Shown here piece after piece: positions 1 to 8,836 of a DNA stretch of 64,000 nt. The position numbers were made by a program, and so were the translations under genes. Position 1 is the stretch's first letter. Every line of letters begins with the position of its first letter. The notes beneath the pieces were generated by a model. It worked only from the letters and a program-made list of their open reading frames with translations, did no database searches and was not told where the DNA came from. The DNA lies in the NCBI RefSeq assembly GCF_015752205.1, contig NZ_JADOVG010000015.1, positions 28,297 through 92,296 on the forward strand, given 5' to 3'. Source of the DNA: Polaromonas sp. CG_9.7 (GTDB lineage: Bacteria > Pseudomonadota > Gammaproteobacteria > Burkholderiales > Burkholderiaceae_C).

Positions 1-175
1 CCTGTCGCTGTTCCAGACCGGACTGGCCGGTGTGGCCGTGGCCAATAGCGAGCCCTTGCTGAAGCAGGCCCTGGCGGGCATGGCCAACGTGCACCACAGC
101 GAGTGGGAAGGCGCCGGCGGCGTGCTGCAAGCCCTGCAGCGTTTTCACGGACTCACCCAAGGAGAAAAAAAATGA
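1..175 (+). CDS. C-terminal end of a HAD-type sugar-phosphate phosphatase (partial)
   Basis: The frame is open from base 2 and ends with a TGA that overlaps the start of the next gene (ATGA). The 57 visible residues contain GVAVANSEPLLKQAL followed by a short tail ending in LQRFHGL. This resembles the last part of Cof/sucrose-phosphatase-like HAD hydrolases, where a GVAVANA-type stretch follows the catalytic aspartates. Because it is translationally coupled to a glucosylglycerol-phosphate synthase, the natural guess is the matching glucosylglycerol-3-phosphate phosphatase. The catalytic part lies outside the window, so the substrate is inferred only from context. Confidence 0.6.
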   Translation, partial: LSLFQTGLAGVAVANSEPLLKQALAGMANVHHSEWEGAGGVLQALQRFHGLTQGEKK

Positions 176-1668
176 ATACCGAACTCGTCATTGTTTATCA
201 CCGCCAGCCCTATGAAGAAGTCATGGAGAACGGCAAGCTCGTGCTGCGCGAGCCGCGCAGCCCCAACGGCATCCTGCCCACCATCAAGCGCTTTTTCAGC
301 CATGTCGACAAGGCGGTCTGGGTCGCCTGGAAAAAATCGCCCGCCGGAAAAACGCCGAATTTCGAGCGCCGCATCACGCTCAGCGACAGCTTTGGCGCGT
401 ACGACGTGGTGCGCCTGCCGCTGGATGCGGGGCAGATCAACCAGTTTTACCATGTGACATCCAAAGAAGCGCTTTGGCCGGTGCTGAACTCTTTTCCATG
501 GCTTTATTCCACCGAAAACACCCATTGGGCCACGTTCCGCGAAGTCAACCGGCTGTTTGCCGAGGCGGCCTGCGAGCATGCTGCACCGGGCGCCGTGGTG
601 TGGATTCATGACTACAACCTGTGGCTGGTGCCCAAGTTCGTGCGCCAGCTGCGGCCGGACCTGAAGATTGCCTTCTTGCATCACACGCCGTTTCCCGCCG
701 CCGATGTCTTCAACATCATGCCGTGGCGCGACGAGATTCTGGACAGCCTGCTGGCTTGCGACATGGTGGGCTTTCACATACCCCGCTACAGCCAGAATTT
801 CTGTGCATTGGCCGAAGGCCTGCGTGCGGGCATTGTCCGGCACGAGGCGCCCGTGCCCGAGCCGATCCATACCACCGGCATGGCCATGTCGGAGACGGTG
901 GTCACCACGCACCTGGACTATCAGGGGCGTCGCATCCTGATCGACACCTGGCCGATCGGCACCTCACCCGACCTGATTGCCGAGACCGTCGATTCCGAGG
1001 ATGGCCGGGCCCGCACGGCCAACATCCGGCGCGACATGAACGCCGAAATCCTGATCGTTTCCGTCAGCCGGGTGGACTATGCCAAAGGCACACGGCAGCA
1101 GCTCGAAGCCTTCGAGCGGATGCTGCTGCGCCGGCCCGAGCTGGCTGGACGGGTCAAGCTGCTGCTGGTGACGGTTTCGGCGGCCGATGGCATGGCGGTC
1201 TACAAGGCCGAACAGACCAAGATCGAGCAACTGGTGGGGCGCATCAATGGCCACTTCGGCACCATGAGCTGGCTGCCCATCATGCTGTCCACCACGCCCA
1301 TGCCTTTCGAGGAAGTGGTATGCGCCTACCGTGCCGCCGACATTGCCTGGATCACCCCTTTGCGGGACGGCCTGAATCTGGTCTGCAAGGAGTTTGTCGC
1401 AGCCAAAAATGGCGAGTCCGGCGTGCTGGTGCTGTCAGAGTTTGCCGGCTCGGCCATGGAACTCAGCGATGCGGTGCTCGTCAACCCGTTCAGCCGAAAT
1501 TCGATGGACGAAGGGCTGGACCAGGCGCTGGACATGCCGCTGCAAGAGCGCAGCGAGCGCATGCAGCGGCTGTTGGCGCATGTCAGGAAATACGACCTGG
1601 CCTACTGGACAAAGCATGTGATGAGCCAGTTCGCCAAGCTGACGGCTGACGAAAAGCCGGCGCCCTGA
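172..1668 (+). CDS. ggpS: Glucosylglycerol-phosphate synthase (GT20 family)
   Basis: 498-residue GT20 glycosyltransferase of the trehalose-phosphate-synthase superfamily. It probably joins ADP-glucose to glycerol 3-phosphate, the first step to the compatible solute glucosylglycerol. The N-terminus (YHRQPYEE, then NGILPT near residue 32), HDYNLWLVP near 146, HHTPFP near 170, VSRVDYAKG and RDGLNLVCKEF near the C-terminus match cyanobacterial GgpS more closely than OtsA. The ATG at 172 is chosen because it follows an AGGAG and overlaps the upstream stop; the open frame continues upstream but lacks GT20 sequence. It forms an operon with the upstream phosphatase. OtsA is the alternative; the NGILPT stretch argues for GgpS. 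Confidence 0.85.
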   Translation: MNTELVIVYHRQPYEEVMENGKLVLREPRSPNGILPTIKRFFSHVDKAVWVAWKKSPAGKTPNFERRITLSDSFGAYDVVRLPLDAGQINQFYHVTSKEALWPVLNSFPWLYSTENTHWATFREVNRLFAEAACEHAAPGAVVWIHDYNLWLVPKFVRQLRPDLKIAFLHHTPFPAADVFNIMPWRDEILDSLLACDMVGFHIPRYSQNFCALAEGLRAGIVRHEAPVPEPIHTTGMAMSETVVTTHLDYQGRRILIDTWPIGTSPDLIAETVDSEDGRARTANIRRDMNAEILIVSVSRVDYAKGTRQQLEAFERMLLRRPELAGRVKLLLVTVSAADGMAVYKAEQTKIEQLVGRINGHFGTMSWLPIMLSTTPMPFEEVVCAYRAADIAWITPLRDGLNLVCKEFVAAKNGESGVLVLSEFAGSAMELSDAVLVNPFSRNSMDEGLDQALDMPLQERSERMQRLLAHVRKYDLAYWTKHVMSQFAKLTADEKPAP

Positions 1669-1677
1669 AAACGGGGC

Positions 1678-1712
1678 GCATCACCGGCGGCGTCATGCGC
1701 TTCGGGTGATGC
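1678..1712 (+). terminator. Possible hairpin downstream of ggpS
   Basis: An 8-bp inverted repeat (GCATCACC and GGTGATGC) lies ten bases after the ggpS stop and between convergent genes. There is no T-run, so an intrinsic terminator is not proven. Confidence 0.3.
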
Positions 1713-1756
1713 AGCAACCGATTGTTGCGCTGATGCCTGCCGGGCAATAGCGGCGC

Positions 1757-2146
1757 TTATTTGCTCAGGCACTCTTTCATGAAGGCCTTGCGCTCGTCGC
1801 CCTTTTTGCCGGTGGCGTCGGCATTGCAGGTTTTCATCTTGCTTTGCTGGGCAGGTGCGGCTGCGGTCACTTCTTTTTTGGCGCTCAGGCATTCCTTCAT
1901 GAAGGCTTTTCGCTCATCGCCCTTTTTGCCGGCAGCGTCCTTGTTGCAGGTCGCCATCTTGCTTTGCTGGGCGGTCTTGGCCGGCGGTGCCACGGCCGGG
2001 GAAGCAGGCGACACCACCGGCGCCGGGGCCATCTTGGCCGGCGCGGGTGCTGGTGATGCGGCTGGCGCGCTCTGGGCACGGGCTCCGGCAGACAGGCCCA
2101 TCGTCAGGGCAAAGGCAACGGCGATCAAAGACAACGGTTTGTTCAT
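1757..2146 (-). CDS. PsiF-repeat periplasmic protein
   Basis: 129 residues with a clear Sec signal peptide (MNKPLSLIAVAFALTMGLSAGARA), an Ala/Pro-rich linker and two copies of the PsiF repeat, each with the pattern QQSKM-TCN-DA-GKKGDERKAFMKECLS. Escherichia coli PsiF is a phosphate-starvation-inducible protein of unknown biochemical function. The two Cys per repeat (TCN and KECLS) suggest disulfide pairs. It is transcribed away from argS; the gene is monocistronic as far as can be seen. The ATG at 2146 begins the signal peptide; the longer upstream frame runs antisense into argS and is not used. Confidence 0.85.
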   Translation of the reverse strand: MNKPLSLIAVAFALTMGLSAGARAQSAPAASPAPAPAKMAPAPVVSPASPAVAPPAKTAQQSKMATCNKDAAGKKGDERKAFMKECLSAKKEVTAAAPAQQSKMKTCNADATGKKGDERKAFMKECLSK

Positions 2147-2288
2147 GGTGATTCCAGTAAATGGGAACAGAGGTGATTTCCGACCGGAAATCTTGTCCAT
2201 AACGCGGCTCCGAGCGGATTCGATGACCGGGTTTGCGCCGGACCGCGTGCCAAATCGGTCCGGATTGGCTTCCCCGTAAAATCCAGTG

Positions 2289-3965
2289 ATGCTTTCGATT
2301 AAAAAAGACCTGCTCTCTGACCTTGCCCACGCACTGCAAACCCTGTCTCCGGGCGCTGGCGACAAAGCCGCCTTCGAGTCCCCCAAGGTCGCCACGCATG
2401 GCGATTTCGCCTGCACGGCGGCCATGCAGCTGGCCAAACCGCTGAAACAGAACCCGCGCCAAACGGCCGAGGCCCTGCGCGCCCTGCTCTTGCCGATGCC
2501 GGCGTTTGACCGCTGGGTCGAGGCGATTGAAATTGCCGGCCCTGGCTTCATCAACATTCGCCTCAAGCCCGCTGCCAAGCAGGAAACCGTTCGCGAGGTT
2601 CTGGCCGCCGGCAGCGGTTACGGCACCCGGCCGCTGGCGCACGACCGCAAAATGATCGTCGAGTTTGTCTCGGCCAACCCGACCGGCCCGCTGCATGTCG
2701 GCCATGGCCGCCAGGCGGCGCTGGGCGATGCCATTTGCAACCTTTATGCCACGCAGGGCGCCGATGTCTGGCGCGAGTTTTATTACAACGACGCCGGTGT
2801 GCAGATCCAGACCCTGGCCAACAGCACGCAGGCGCGCGCCAGGGGCATCCAGCCGGGCGATGCGCTGTGGCCCGAATCGGCTTACAACGGCGACTACATC
2901 GACGACATCGCGCAAGATTTCATGGCTGGCAAGACTGTCAGCGCCGACGATCGCGAATTCACTGCCTCGGGCGACGTCGACGACATCGACGCGATTCGCC
3001 AGTTCGCCGTGGCTTATTTGCGCCATGAGCAAGACCTGGACCTGAAGGCTTTTTCGGTCAGGTTCAACAACTATTACCTCGAATCGAGCCTTTACACCGA
3101 AGGGCGCGTCGAGTCCACCGTGGCACGCCTGAAGGACGCCGGCAAGACCTACGAGCAAGATGGCGCGCTCTGGCTCAAGTCCACCGACTACGGCGACGAC
3201 AAGGACCGGGTCATGAAAAAGACCGACGGCACGTTCACCTACTTCGTGCCCGACGTGGCCTACCACCTGGCCAAATGGGAGCGCGGCTACAGCAAAGCAG
3301 TCAACATCCAGGGCATGGACCACCACGGCACCATCGCCCGGGTGCGTGCCGGCCTGCAGGCGGCCAACGCCGGCATTCCGCAGGGCTACCCCGACTACGT
3401 GCTGCACACCATGGTGCGCGTCGTGCGCAACGGCGAAGAGGTCAAGATCTCCAAGCGCGCCGGCAGCTACGTCACATTGCGCGACCTGATCGAGTGGACC
3501 AGTGCCGACGCGGTGCGCTTCTTTTTGCTCAGCCGCAAGCCTGACACCGAATACATCTTCGACATCGACCTGGCCCTGGCCAAGAACAACGAAAACCCGG
3601 TGTACTACGTGCAGTACGCGCATGCGCGCATCTGCTCGGTGCTGACCGCCTGGGGCGGCGACGAGGCCAGCCTGGCACAGGTCGATTTGTCGCCCCTGAC
3701 CAGCCCGCAGGCCCAGGCGCTGATGCTGCTGCTGGCCAAATACCCCGACATGCTCAGCCATGCCGCCGACGGCTTTGCGCCGCACGACGTGGCGTTCTAT
3801 CTGCGCGAACTGGCCGCCTGCTACCACAGCTACTACGACGCCGAACGGATTCTGGTCGACGACGAAGCCGTCAGGCTGGCACGCTTGGCACTGGTAGCGG
3901 CCACCGCGCAGGTGTTGCACAATGGCCTCGCAGTGCTGGGCGTCAGTGCCCCGCGCAAGATGTAA
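2289..3965 (+). CDS. argS: Arginyl-tRNA synthetase
   Basis: Class I aminoacyl-tRNA synthetase, about 558 residues, charging tRNA-Arg in the cytoplasm. The HIGH-type motif is in [12 protein letters not shown] near residue 130 and the KMSKS-type loop is VKISKRAG near 390, with the C-terminal DALR anticodon-binding domain ending in GVSAPRKM. Length and ends fit the family. An in-frame GTG one codon upstream (2286) is possible; the ATG is preferred because family members start MLS. No strong ribosome-binding site is visible. The following SPOR-domain gene is codirectional. Confidence 0.97.
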   Translation: MLSIKKDLLSDLAHALQTLSPGAGDKAAFESPKVATHGDFACTAAMQLAKPLKQNPRQTAEALRALLLPMPAFDRWVEAIEIAGPGFINIRLKPAAKQETVREVLAAGSGYGTRPLAHDRKMIVEFVSANPTGPLHVGHGRQAALGDAICNLYATQGADVWREFYYNDAGVQIQTLANSTQARARGIQPGDALWPESAYNGDYIDDIAQDFMAGKTVSADDREFTASGDVDDIDAIRQFAVAYLRHEQDLDLKAFSVRFNNYYLESSLYTEGRVESTVARLKDAGKTYEQDGALWLKSTDYGDDKDRVMKKTDGTFTYFVPDVAYHLAKWERGYSKAVNIQGMDHHGTIARVRAGLQAANAGIPQGYPDYVLHTMVRVVRNGEEVKISKRAGSYVTLRDLIEWTSADAVRFFLLSRKPDTEYIFDIDLALAKNNENPVYYVQYAHARICSVLTAWGGDEASLAQVDLSPLTSPQAQALMLLLAKYPDMLSHAADGFAPHDVAFYLRELAACYHSYYDAERILVDDEAVRLARLALVAATAQVLHNGLAVLGVSAPRKM

Positions 3966-4039
3966 TCGACTTGAAAACTTCACTCTTTAAAAGGCATCCA
4001 GCTCATATGCAAGTTACGGTCAAGTCGCGGGAATACGGT

Positions 4040-4747
4040 ATGAAAAAGCAACGTGGTGGAACCCTGCTGGGTCTGGTGATCGGCGCGTTGGTCGGCCTGG
4101 GCATCGCGCTCACAGTGGCGGTGTACGTCACCAAGGTGCCGGTGCCCTTCCTGAACAAGAGCCCGATGTACACGCCGGACAGCGACGCCGCGGAAGCCCG
4201 CAAGAACAAGGACTGGAACCCCAACGCGCCACTGGCCGGGAAGAATCCGGCGCCGTCGGCCTCGGGCGAATTAAGCCCGCCAGCCGAACCCTCCACCGCC
4301 GGCAACTTGCCGGCCCCAGTGCTGACACCGGAAGACCCCAAAAAACCCGACCGCAGCGCGAAACCGCCGAGAACCGCGACGGCACCCACGACAGCGGCGT
4401 CTGCCCCGACAGCGGTTGCCAAACCATCCCGACCCGCGTCCGCCGACCCGCTGGGTGATCTGGCAAAGTCGCGTTCCGACGCCCCGGCCTTCAGTTCGGC
4501 GACTTCCGATCCTTTCAACTATTTCATTCAGGCTGGCGCCTACCGCACCCCGGAAGACGCCGAACAGCAGCGCGCCCGGCTGCTGCTGCTCGGCATGCAG
4601 GCAAAAGTCACCGAGCGCGAACAGGCCGGTCGCACCGTGTACCGGGTGCGTGTCGGACCGTTCGACAAAAAAGACGATGCCGACCGCGTCAAGGACCGGC
4701 TGGACAACAGTTCGATCGAAACGGCACTGGTCCGGGTACAGCGTTAA
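4040..4747 (+). CDS. SPOR-domain inner-membrane protein (FtsN-like)
   Basis: 235 residues. A short cytoplasmic start (MKKQRGG) is followed by one transmembrane helix (residues about 8-30, LLGLVIGALVGLGIALTVAVYV), a long Pro/Ala/Ser/Lys-rich periplasmic linker, and a C-terminal SPOR domain starting at NYFIQAGAYRTPEDAEQQRARL and ending VRVQR. SPOR domains bind denuded peptidoglycan at the septum, so an FtsN-type role in division is likely. Position between argS and dsbA is a common Burkholderiales order. Starts at 3971 and 4007 are open in frame; 4040 is chosen because MKKQRGG is the usual N-terminus. Confidence 0.85.
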   Translation: MKKQRGGTLLGLVIGALVGLGIALTVAVYVTKVPVPFLNKSPMYTPDSDAAEARKNKDWNPNAPLAGKNPAPSASGELSPPAEPSTAGNLPAPVLTPEDPKKPDRSAKPPRTATAPTTAASAPTAVAKPSRPASADPLGDLAKSRSDAPAFSSATSDPFNYFIQAGAYRTPEDAEQQRARLLLLGMQAKVTEREQAGRTVYRVRVGPFDKKDDADRVKDRLDNSSIETALVRVQR

Positions 4748-4828
4748 GTCCTAAATCCGGCAGCGGCTGAACTTTTCGGCCGTGCTGCATCCAACACTTG
4801 TCGATATTGACATCAGGAGAAAAAATCA

Positions 4829-5503
4829 ATGCAACGTCGCGCGTTTTCAATTTCAGCTGTCTCGCTGGCTGCGGCTACCGGTATTTCCGCCCTGCCCTCG
4901 CTGGCACAAGCCCAGGCCAAGGCCTTTCAAAGCGGTTCTGACTACCTCACACTGGACAAGCCGGCCCCTACGGAAGCGCCCGCCGGAAAAGTCGAGGTGG
5001 TCGAATTCTTCTGGTACAACTGTCCGCATTGCAACGGCTTCGAGCCGATGTTCGACGCCTGGAGCAAAAAACAGGCCAAGGATGTGGCGGTGCGCCGCGT
5101 GCCCATCGCCTTCCGGCCTGATTTCGAGCCACAGCAACGCCTGTACTACGTGCTGGAAAGTCTGGGCAAGGTCGATGAGCTGCATAAAAAGGTGTTTATG
5201 GCGATCCACGTCGACAGGCAGCCGCTCAACACGGCCGACCAGATCAGCGCCTGGGTGGACAAGCAGGGCATTCCCAAGGCGAAGTTCATGGAGCTGTACA
5301 ACTCGTTCTCCGTCACCACCAAGGCACGCAAAGCCACCCAGCTGCAGGACGCCTATGCGCTGGACGGCGTTCCCGCCCTGGGCATCAATGGCCGTTATTT
5401 CACCTCTGGCACGCAGGCCAAGACGCTGGAGCGCTCGCTGCAGGTTGCCGACGCCCTGATCGCCCAGTCGCGCCAGGCACCAGCTGCCGCCGCCAAGCCC
5501 TGA
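4829..5503 (+). CDS. dsbA: Thiol:disulfide interchange protein DsbA
   Basis: 224-residue periplasmic thioredoxin-fold oxidase that introduces disulfides into exported proteins. A signal peptide ends around ALPSLAQAQA; the active site is C65-P-H-C68 in FFWYNCPHCNGFEP, and the cis-proline loop is in LDGVPALGING. A good ribosome-binding site (AGGAG) lies before the ATG. It is followed by a likely intrinsic terminator, separating it from lptA. Confidence 0.95.
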   Translation: MQRRAFSISAVSLAAATGISALPSLAQAQAKAFQSGSDYLTLDKPAPTEAPAGKVEVVEFFWYNCPHCNGFEPMFDAWSKKQAKDVAVRRVPIAFRPDFEPQQRLYYVLESLGKVDELHKKVFMAIHVDRQPLNTADQISAWVDKQGIPKAKFMELYNSFSVTTKARKATQLQDAYALDGVPALGINGRYFTSGTQAKTLERSLQVADALIAQSRQAPAAAAKP

Positions 5504-5550
5504 AGCACCGCGCCGCCGGGCCTTTTGGGGCTTCGCACACGGCCAGGGGC

Positions 5551-5571
5551 AACGGCTCCAGCCGTTTTCTT
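5551..5571 (+). terminator. Rho-independent terminator after dsbA
   Basis: A hairpin with arms AACGG and CCGTT (extendable to seven pairs with a very tight loop) is followed at once by TTTCTT, about 50 bases after the dsbA stop. Confidence 0.5.
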
Positions 5572-5663
5572 GCGCCTTGCTGCGCTCCAGTAGGCGCTGC
5601 AAGGTTTTGCCAGCCCTTGCATGGCTACAATGGCAAAACCCGCAGCTGCAAGATTCGTGCCTT

Positions 5664-6302
5664 ATGAAACGCTCCTTTTTTTCTTTCCTCCTGATGGCTT
5701 TTCTTGCCACAGGCGTGGCGCTGCCTGTTGCAGCCGAAAAGGCCGACCGCGACAAACCGATGAATGCCGAGGCCGATGCCCTGCGCTATGACGACCTCAA
5801 GCAGACCAGCGTCTTCACCGGCAATGTCATCATCACCAAGGGAACGACCATCATCCGGGGCGCACAGGTCGATGTCAGCCAGGATCCGGAAGGCTACCAG
5901 CTGGCTGTGGCCACGGCAGCGCCGGGCAAGCTGGCGTATTACCGCAAGAAGCGCGACGGCGTCGATGAATACATCGAAGGCGAAGGCGAGCGCATCGAAT
6001 ACGACAGCCGTGCCGATCTGGTCAAGTTCATCGGGCGCGCCGTGGTCCGCCGCTTCAAGGGGGCAACGCTGAGCGACGAAACTTCCGGTGCGCTGATCGT
6101 GTACGACAACAACACCGACGTATTCACTGTCGATGCCGGTGCGAAAAACGCCAGCGCTGCCAATCCCGGTGGACGCGTCCGCGCCATGCTGTCGCCGCGC
6201 GGCACAGTGCCTGCCACCACCGCCCCGCCGCCCAGCGGACCAGCGCCCGTTTTACGCCCCAGCACCAGGCTGGGCACCATCAAAGCCCCGAAAGCGCCCT
6301 GA
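5664..6302 (+). CDS. lptA: Lipopolysaccharide transport periplasmic protein LptA
   Basis: 212 residues: signal peptide (MKRSFFSFLLMAFLATGVALPVAA), then an OstA/LptA beta-jellyroll domain starting at MNAEADALRYDDLKQTSVFTGNV. A long C-terminal tail after about residue 165 is rich in Pro, Ala and Thr and lies outside the fold. LptA forms the periplasmic bridge carrying LPS from LptBFGC to LptDE. The adjacent lptB, four bases downstream, supports the call. lptC, often immediately upstream, is not between dsbA and lptA. The ATG at 5664 starts the signal peptide. Confidence 0.9.
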   Translation: MKRSFFSFLLMAFLATGVALPVAAEKADRDKPMNAEADALRYDDLKQTSVFTGNVIITKGTTIIRGAQVDVSQDPEGYQLAVATAAPGKLAYYRKKRDGVDEYIEGEGERIEYDSRADLVKFIGRAVVRRFKGATLSDETSGALIVYDNNTDVFTVDAGAKNASAANPGGRVRAMLSPRGTVPATTAPPPSGPAPVLRPSTRLGTIKAPKAP

Positions 6303-6306
6303 ACCC

Positions 6307-7104
6307 ATGAGTGCAACGATACAAACGGCGCCTGCGCGAGACGGCGCCGTGCGCCTTGACACGCCCAGCAGCCTGGTGGCGCAGGGACTGCGAAAATCCT
6401 ACGGCAGCCGGCTGGTGGTGCAGGACGTGTCGCTGTCGGTGAAAAAAGGCGAGGTTGTCGGCCTGCTGGGCCCGAATGGCGCAGGCAAGACCACGTCGTT
6501 TTACATGATCGTCGGCTTGGTGCGCGCCGACGCCGGCCAGATTTCCATCGACGGCCAGCCGGTCGAGCACATGCCGATCCACCTGCGTGCGCGCCTGGGC
6601 CTGAGCTATCTGCCGCAGGAAGCGTCGATTTTCCGCAAGCTCAGCGTGCAGGAAAATGTGCGCGCCGTTCTGGAGCTGCAGCGCGATGCCGCTGGCAAGC
6701 CGCTGAGCCGCACCGAGCTCGAGTCGCGGCTCGATGCGCTGCTCAAGGACCTGCGCGTGAGCCATCTGCGCGACTCGCCGGCCTTGTCGCTGTCCGGCGG
6801 CGAGCGACGCCGCGTCGAGATTGCCCGCGCCTTGGCCACCCAGCCGCGCTTCATCCTGCTGGACGAGCCGTTTGCCGGCATCGACCCGATTGCCGTGATC
6901 GAGATCCAGCGCATCATCGGTTTTCTCAAGTCGCGCGGCATCGGCGTGCTGATCACCGACCACAACGTGCGCGAGACACTGGGCATTTGCGACCATGCCT
7001 ACATCATCAGCGACGGCCATGTGCTGGCCAACGGCACGCCGGCCGAGATCGTGAGCAACACCGAAGTGCGCAGGGTCTACCTCGGCGAACACTTCAAAAT
7101 GTGA
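6307..7104 (+). CDS. lptB: LPS export ABC transporter ATP-binding protein LptB
   Basis: 265-residue ATPase powering LPS extraction from the inner membrane with LptFG. Walker A GPNGAGKT at about 55-62, ABC signature LSGGERRR near 162, Walker B ILLDEPFAGIDP near 183 and the switch His in TDHNVRE near 209 are all present. An N-terminal extension of about 20 residues precedes the usual start. The ATG is four bases after the lptA stop, so the two are coexpressed. A hairpin repeat starts five bases after its TGA. Confidence 0.95.
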   Translation: MSATIQTAPARDGAVRLDTPSSLVAQGLRKSYGSRLVVQDVSLSVKKGEVVGLLGPNGAGKTTSFYMIVGLVRADAGQISIDGQPVEHMPIHLRARLGLSYLPQEASIFRKLSVQENVRAVLELQRDAAGKPLSRTELESRLDALLKDLRVSHLRDSPALSLSGGERRRVEIARALATQPRFILLDEPFAGIDPIAVIEIQRIIGFLKSRGIGVLITDHNVRETLGICDHAYIISDGHVLANGTPAEIVSNTEVRRVYLGEHFKM

Positions 7105-7108
7105 GTAT

Positions 7109-7214
7109 GGCCCCCACGCTTGTCACTTCGTGTACTGCGCTGCCCCCCCGGGGGGCCGCCCCGCCTGCAGTCCGGAAAAGCCGGTCCTGCGGCCGGTACT
7201 GGCACGGGCGGGAA
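7109..7214 (+). repeat. Stop-adjacent hairpin repeat, forward copy after lptB
   Basis: Begins GGCCCCCACG a few bases after the lptB stop and contains a short CCCCCC/GGGGGG hairpin followed by a Cys/Gly-rich-codon-like GC stretch. It shares its layout with the copies at 8837, 44186 and 61711. It fills most of the 181-bp gap between lptB and rpoN. Confidence 0.75.
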
Positions 7215-7218
7215 GGCC

Positions 7219-7283
7219 ATGCCGAAGCCATGCCAGCCCCCTCAGGGGGCAGCGAACCACGCGAAGCGGGGAGCGTGGGGGCT
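7219..7283 (-). repeat. Hairpin repeat, inverted partial copy before rpoN
   Basis: A partial copy of the same repeat in the opposite orientation, ending GCGTGGGGGC two or three bases before the rpoN ATG. With the forward copy it makes a large imperfect inverted repeat. The rpoN ribosome-binding site must lie inside it (GGGAG or GGGGG). Confidence 0.65.
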
Positions 7284-7285
7284 TT

Positions 7286-8836
7286 ATGAAACAAGGGCTG
7301 TCCCTTCGCGTTTCACAACATCTGGCGCTCACGCCGCAACTGCAACAGTCCATCAGGCTGTTGCAACTCTCGACGCTGGAGCTGAGCCAGGAAGTCGAGC
7401 AGATGCTCGATGAAAATCCTTTTCTCGAACTGGCGGACGACAGTGCGCCGCGCGAGGAATTTGGCTTGGAGCACATCGACACCCCGGTCAGCCAGGACAG
7501 CCGTGAATTTGAGTCCGCTACGGATTCAATAGCTATCAACACAGACACAGCAAGCGCCAGCACCTCAAAAGAGTCTGAAACCACGGCAGAGGCCGGCACC
7601 GAGGCGGCGCTGGAGGAAAGCTGGGACGGCGATGGCTCGGTTGAGTCCTCGCCTGACGACAGCGAATGGGGCGGCGACGCGCCGGCGCGCAAGAACAACC
7701 TGGAGGACAGCGACGCCGAAGCGTCCGACCTGACCGGCGCGCACGAGTCGCTGCAAGACCATCTGCACCGGCAGGCGCTCGGCCTGCGCTTGTCCGAACT
7801 CGACCGCGCCGCCCTGCACTTCCTGATCGAGTCGCTCAATGACGATGGCTACCTGGAAGACAGTCTGGCGTCGCTGGCGGCCGGACTGGCCAGCGACCAC
7901 CCGGAGCAGGCCGAAGAACTGGCGCAGCAGTTCGCCATCGCCCTGCAGCTGCTCCAGCACATGGAGCCCGCCGGCGTCGGCGCGCGCACCCTGGCCGAAT
8001 GCCTGCGGCTGCAACTGCTCGAAAGCAAGAACAGCATCGAGTCGCGCGCCGCCCTGGCGATCTGCCAGCAGCCCATGGAACTGCTGGCCAAGCGCGATGT
8101 GAAACGCCTGTCGCTGCTGTGCAAGTGCCCGGAAGAGGTCATCAAGGGTGCGATTGGCCTGATCGCCCGGCTTGACCCCAAGCCGGGCCGGCGCTTTGCC
8201 AATGTCGAACGCAACCTGATCGTTCCCGACGTGCTGGTCGTCAAGGCCGGCCGGGGCTTCAAGGTCACGCTGAACAGCGACGTCATGCCCCGGCTTCGGG
8301 TCCATGACATCTACGCCAGTGCCTTGCGCCAGCATGGCGGCAAGGGCGGCGGCCCCGCGCTGCAGCAGCGGCTGCAGGAAGCGCGCTGGTTCATCAAGAA
8401 CATCCAGCAGCGGTTCGACACCATCCTGCGCGTCAGCAACGCCATCGTCGAGCGGCAGAAAAACTTCTTCATCCACGGCGAACTCGCCATGCGGCCCTTG
8501 GTGCTGCGCGAAATCGCCGACGAGCTGGGCCTGCACGAATCGACCATTTCGCGCGTCACCACCGCCAAGTACATGGGCACGCCGTTTGGCACTTTCGAGC
8601 TGAAGTATTTCTTTGGCTCCGGGCTGGGCACCGAAAGCGGCGGCAATGCGTCCAGCACAGCGGTACGCGCGCTCATCAAGCAGTTCATAGCAATCGAAAG
8701 CCCGAAAAAGCCGCTCAGCGACAGCCAGATTTCAGAAATGCTCAAGGAACAAGGCATTGAATGCGCCCGCCGCACGGTGGCCAAGTACCGAGAAGCGCTG
8801 CGCATTGCGCCAACAAATTTGCGCAAAACCCTGTAG
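7286..8836 (+). CDS. rpoN: RNA polymerase sigma-54 factor
   Basis: 516 residues. Region I starts MKQGLSLRVSQHLALTPQLQQSIRLLQLS (Gln/Leu-rich activator-interaction region). An acidic, Ser/Thr-rich region II covers about residues 50-150, then come the core-binding domain, the helix-turn-helix (LHESTISRVTTAKYM) and the RpoN box ARRTVAKYRE near the C-terminus that reads the -24 element. The lptA-lptB-rpoN order is conserved in proteobacteria, but here hpf-ptsN-hprK is 54 kb away. The region II segment TDSIAINTDTASAST is encoded by a copy of the short AT-cored repeat. Confidence 0.97.
   Translation: MKQGLSLRVSQHLALTPQLQQSIRLLQLSTLELSQEVEQMLDENPFLELADDSAPREEFGLEHIDTPVSQDSREFESATDSIAINTDTASASTSKESETTAEAGTEAALEESWDGDGSVESSPDDSEWGGDAPARKNNLEDSDAEASDLTGAHESLQDHLHRQALGLRLSELDRAALHFLIESLNDDGYLEDSLASLAAGLASDHPEQAEELAQQFAIALQLLQHMEPAGVGARTLAECLRLQLLESKNSIESRAALAICQQPMELLAKRDVKRLSLLCKCPEEVIKGAIGLIARLDPKPGRRFANVERNLIVPDVLVVKAGRGFKVTLNSDVMPRLRVHDIYASALRQHGGKGGGPALQQRLQEARWFIKNIQQRFDTILRVSNAIVERQKNFFIHGELAMRPLVLREIADELGLHESTISRVTTAKYMGTPFGTFELKYFFGSGLGTESGGNASSTAVRALIKQFIAIESPKKPLSDSQISEMLKEQGIECARRTVAKYREALRIAPTNLRKTL
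7523..7570. repeat. Short AT-cored repeat inside rpoN
   Basis: Contains TTCAATAGCTATCAA and, 20 bases on, CAAGCGCCAGCACCTC. This is the reverse complement of the intergenic repeat pattern (GAGG-GCTGGCGCTTG then GATAGCTATTGAA). It lies in frame in the variable acidic linker of sigma-54. Confidence 0.6.

Noticed and set aside
1914..3983. Long open frame antisense to argS
   Set aside because: The translation is Arg/His/Gln-rich, matches no protein pattern, and mirrors the coding strand of an unambiguous argS. It is a high-GC shadow frame.
5504..5663. lptC gene upstream of lptA
   Set aside because: The 160-base gap is too short and holds a terminator; lptC must lie elsewhere in the genome.
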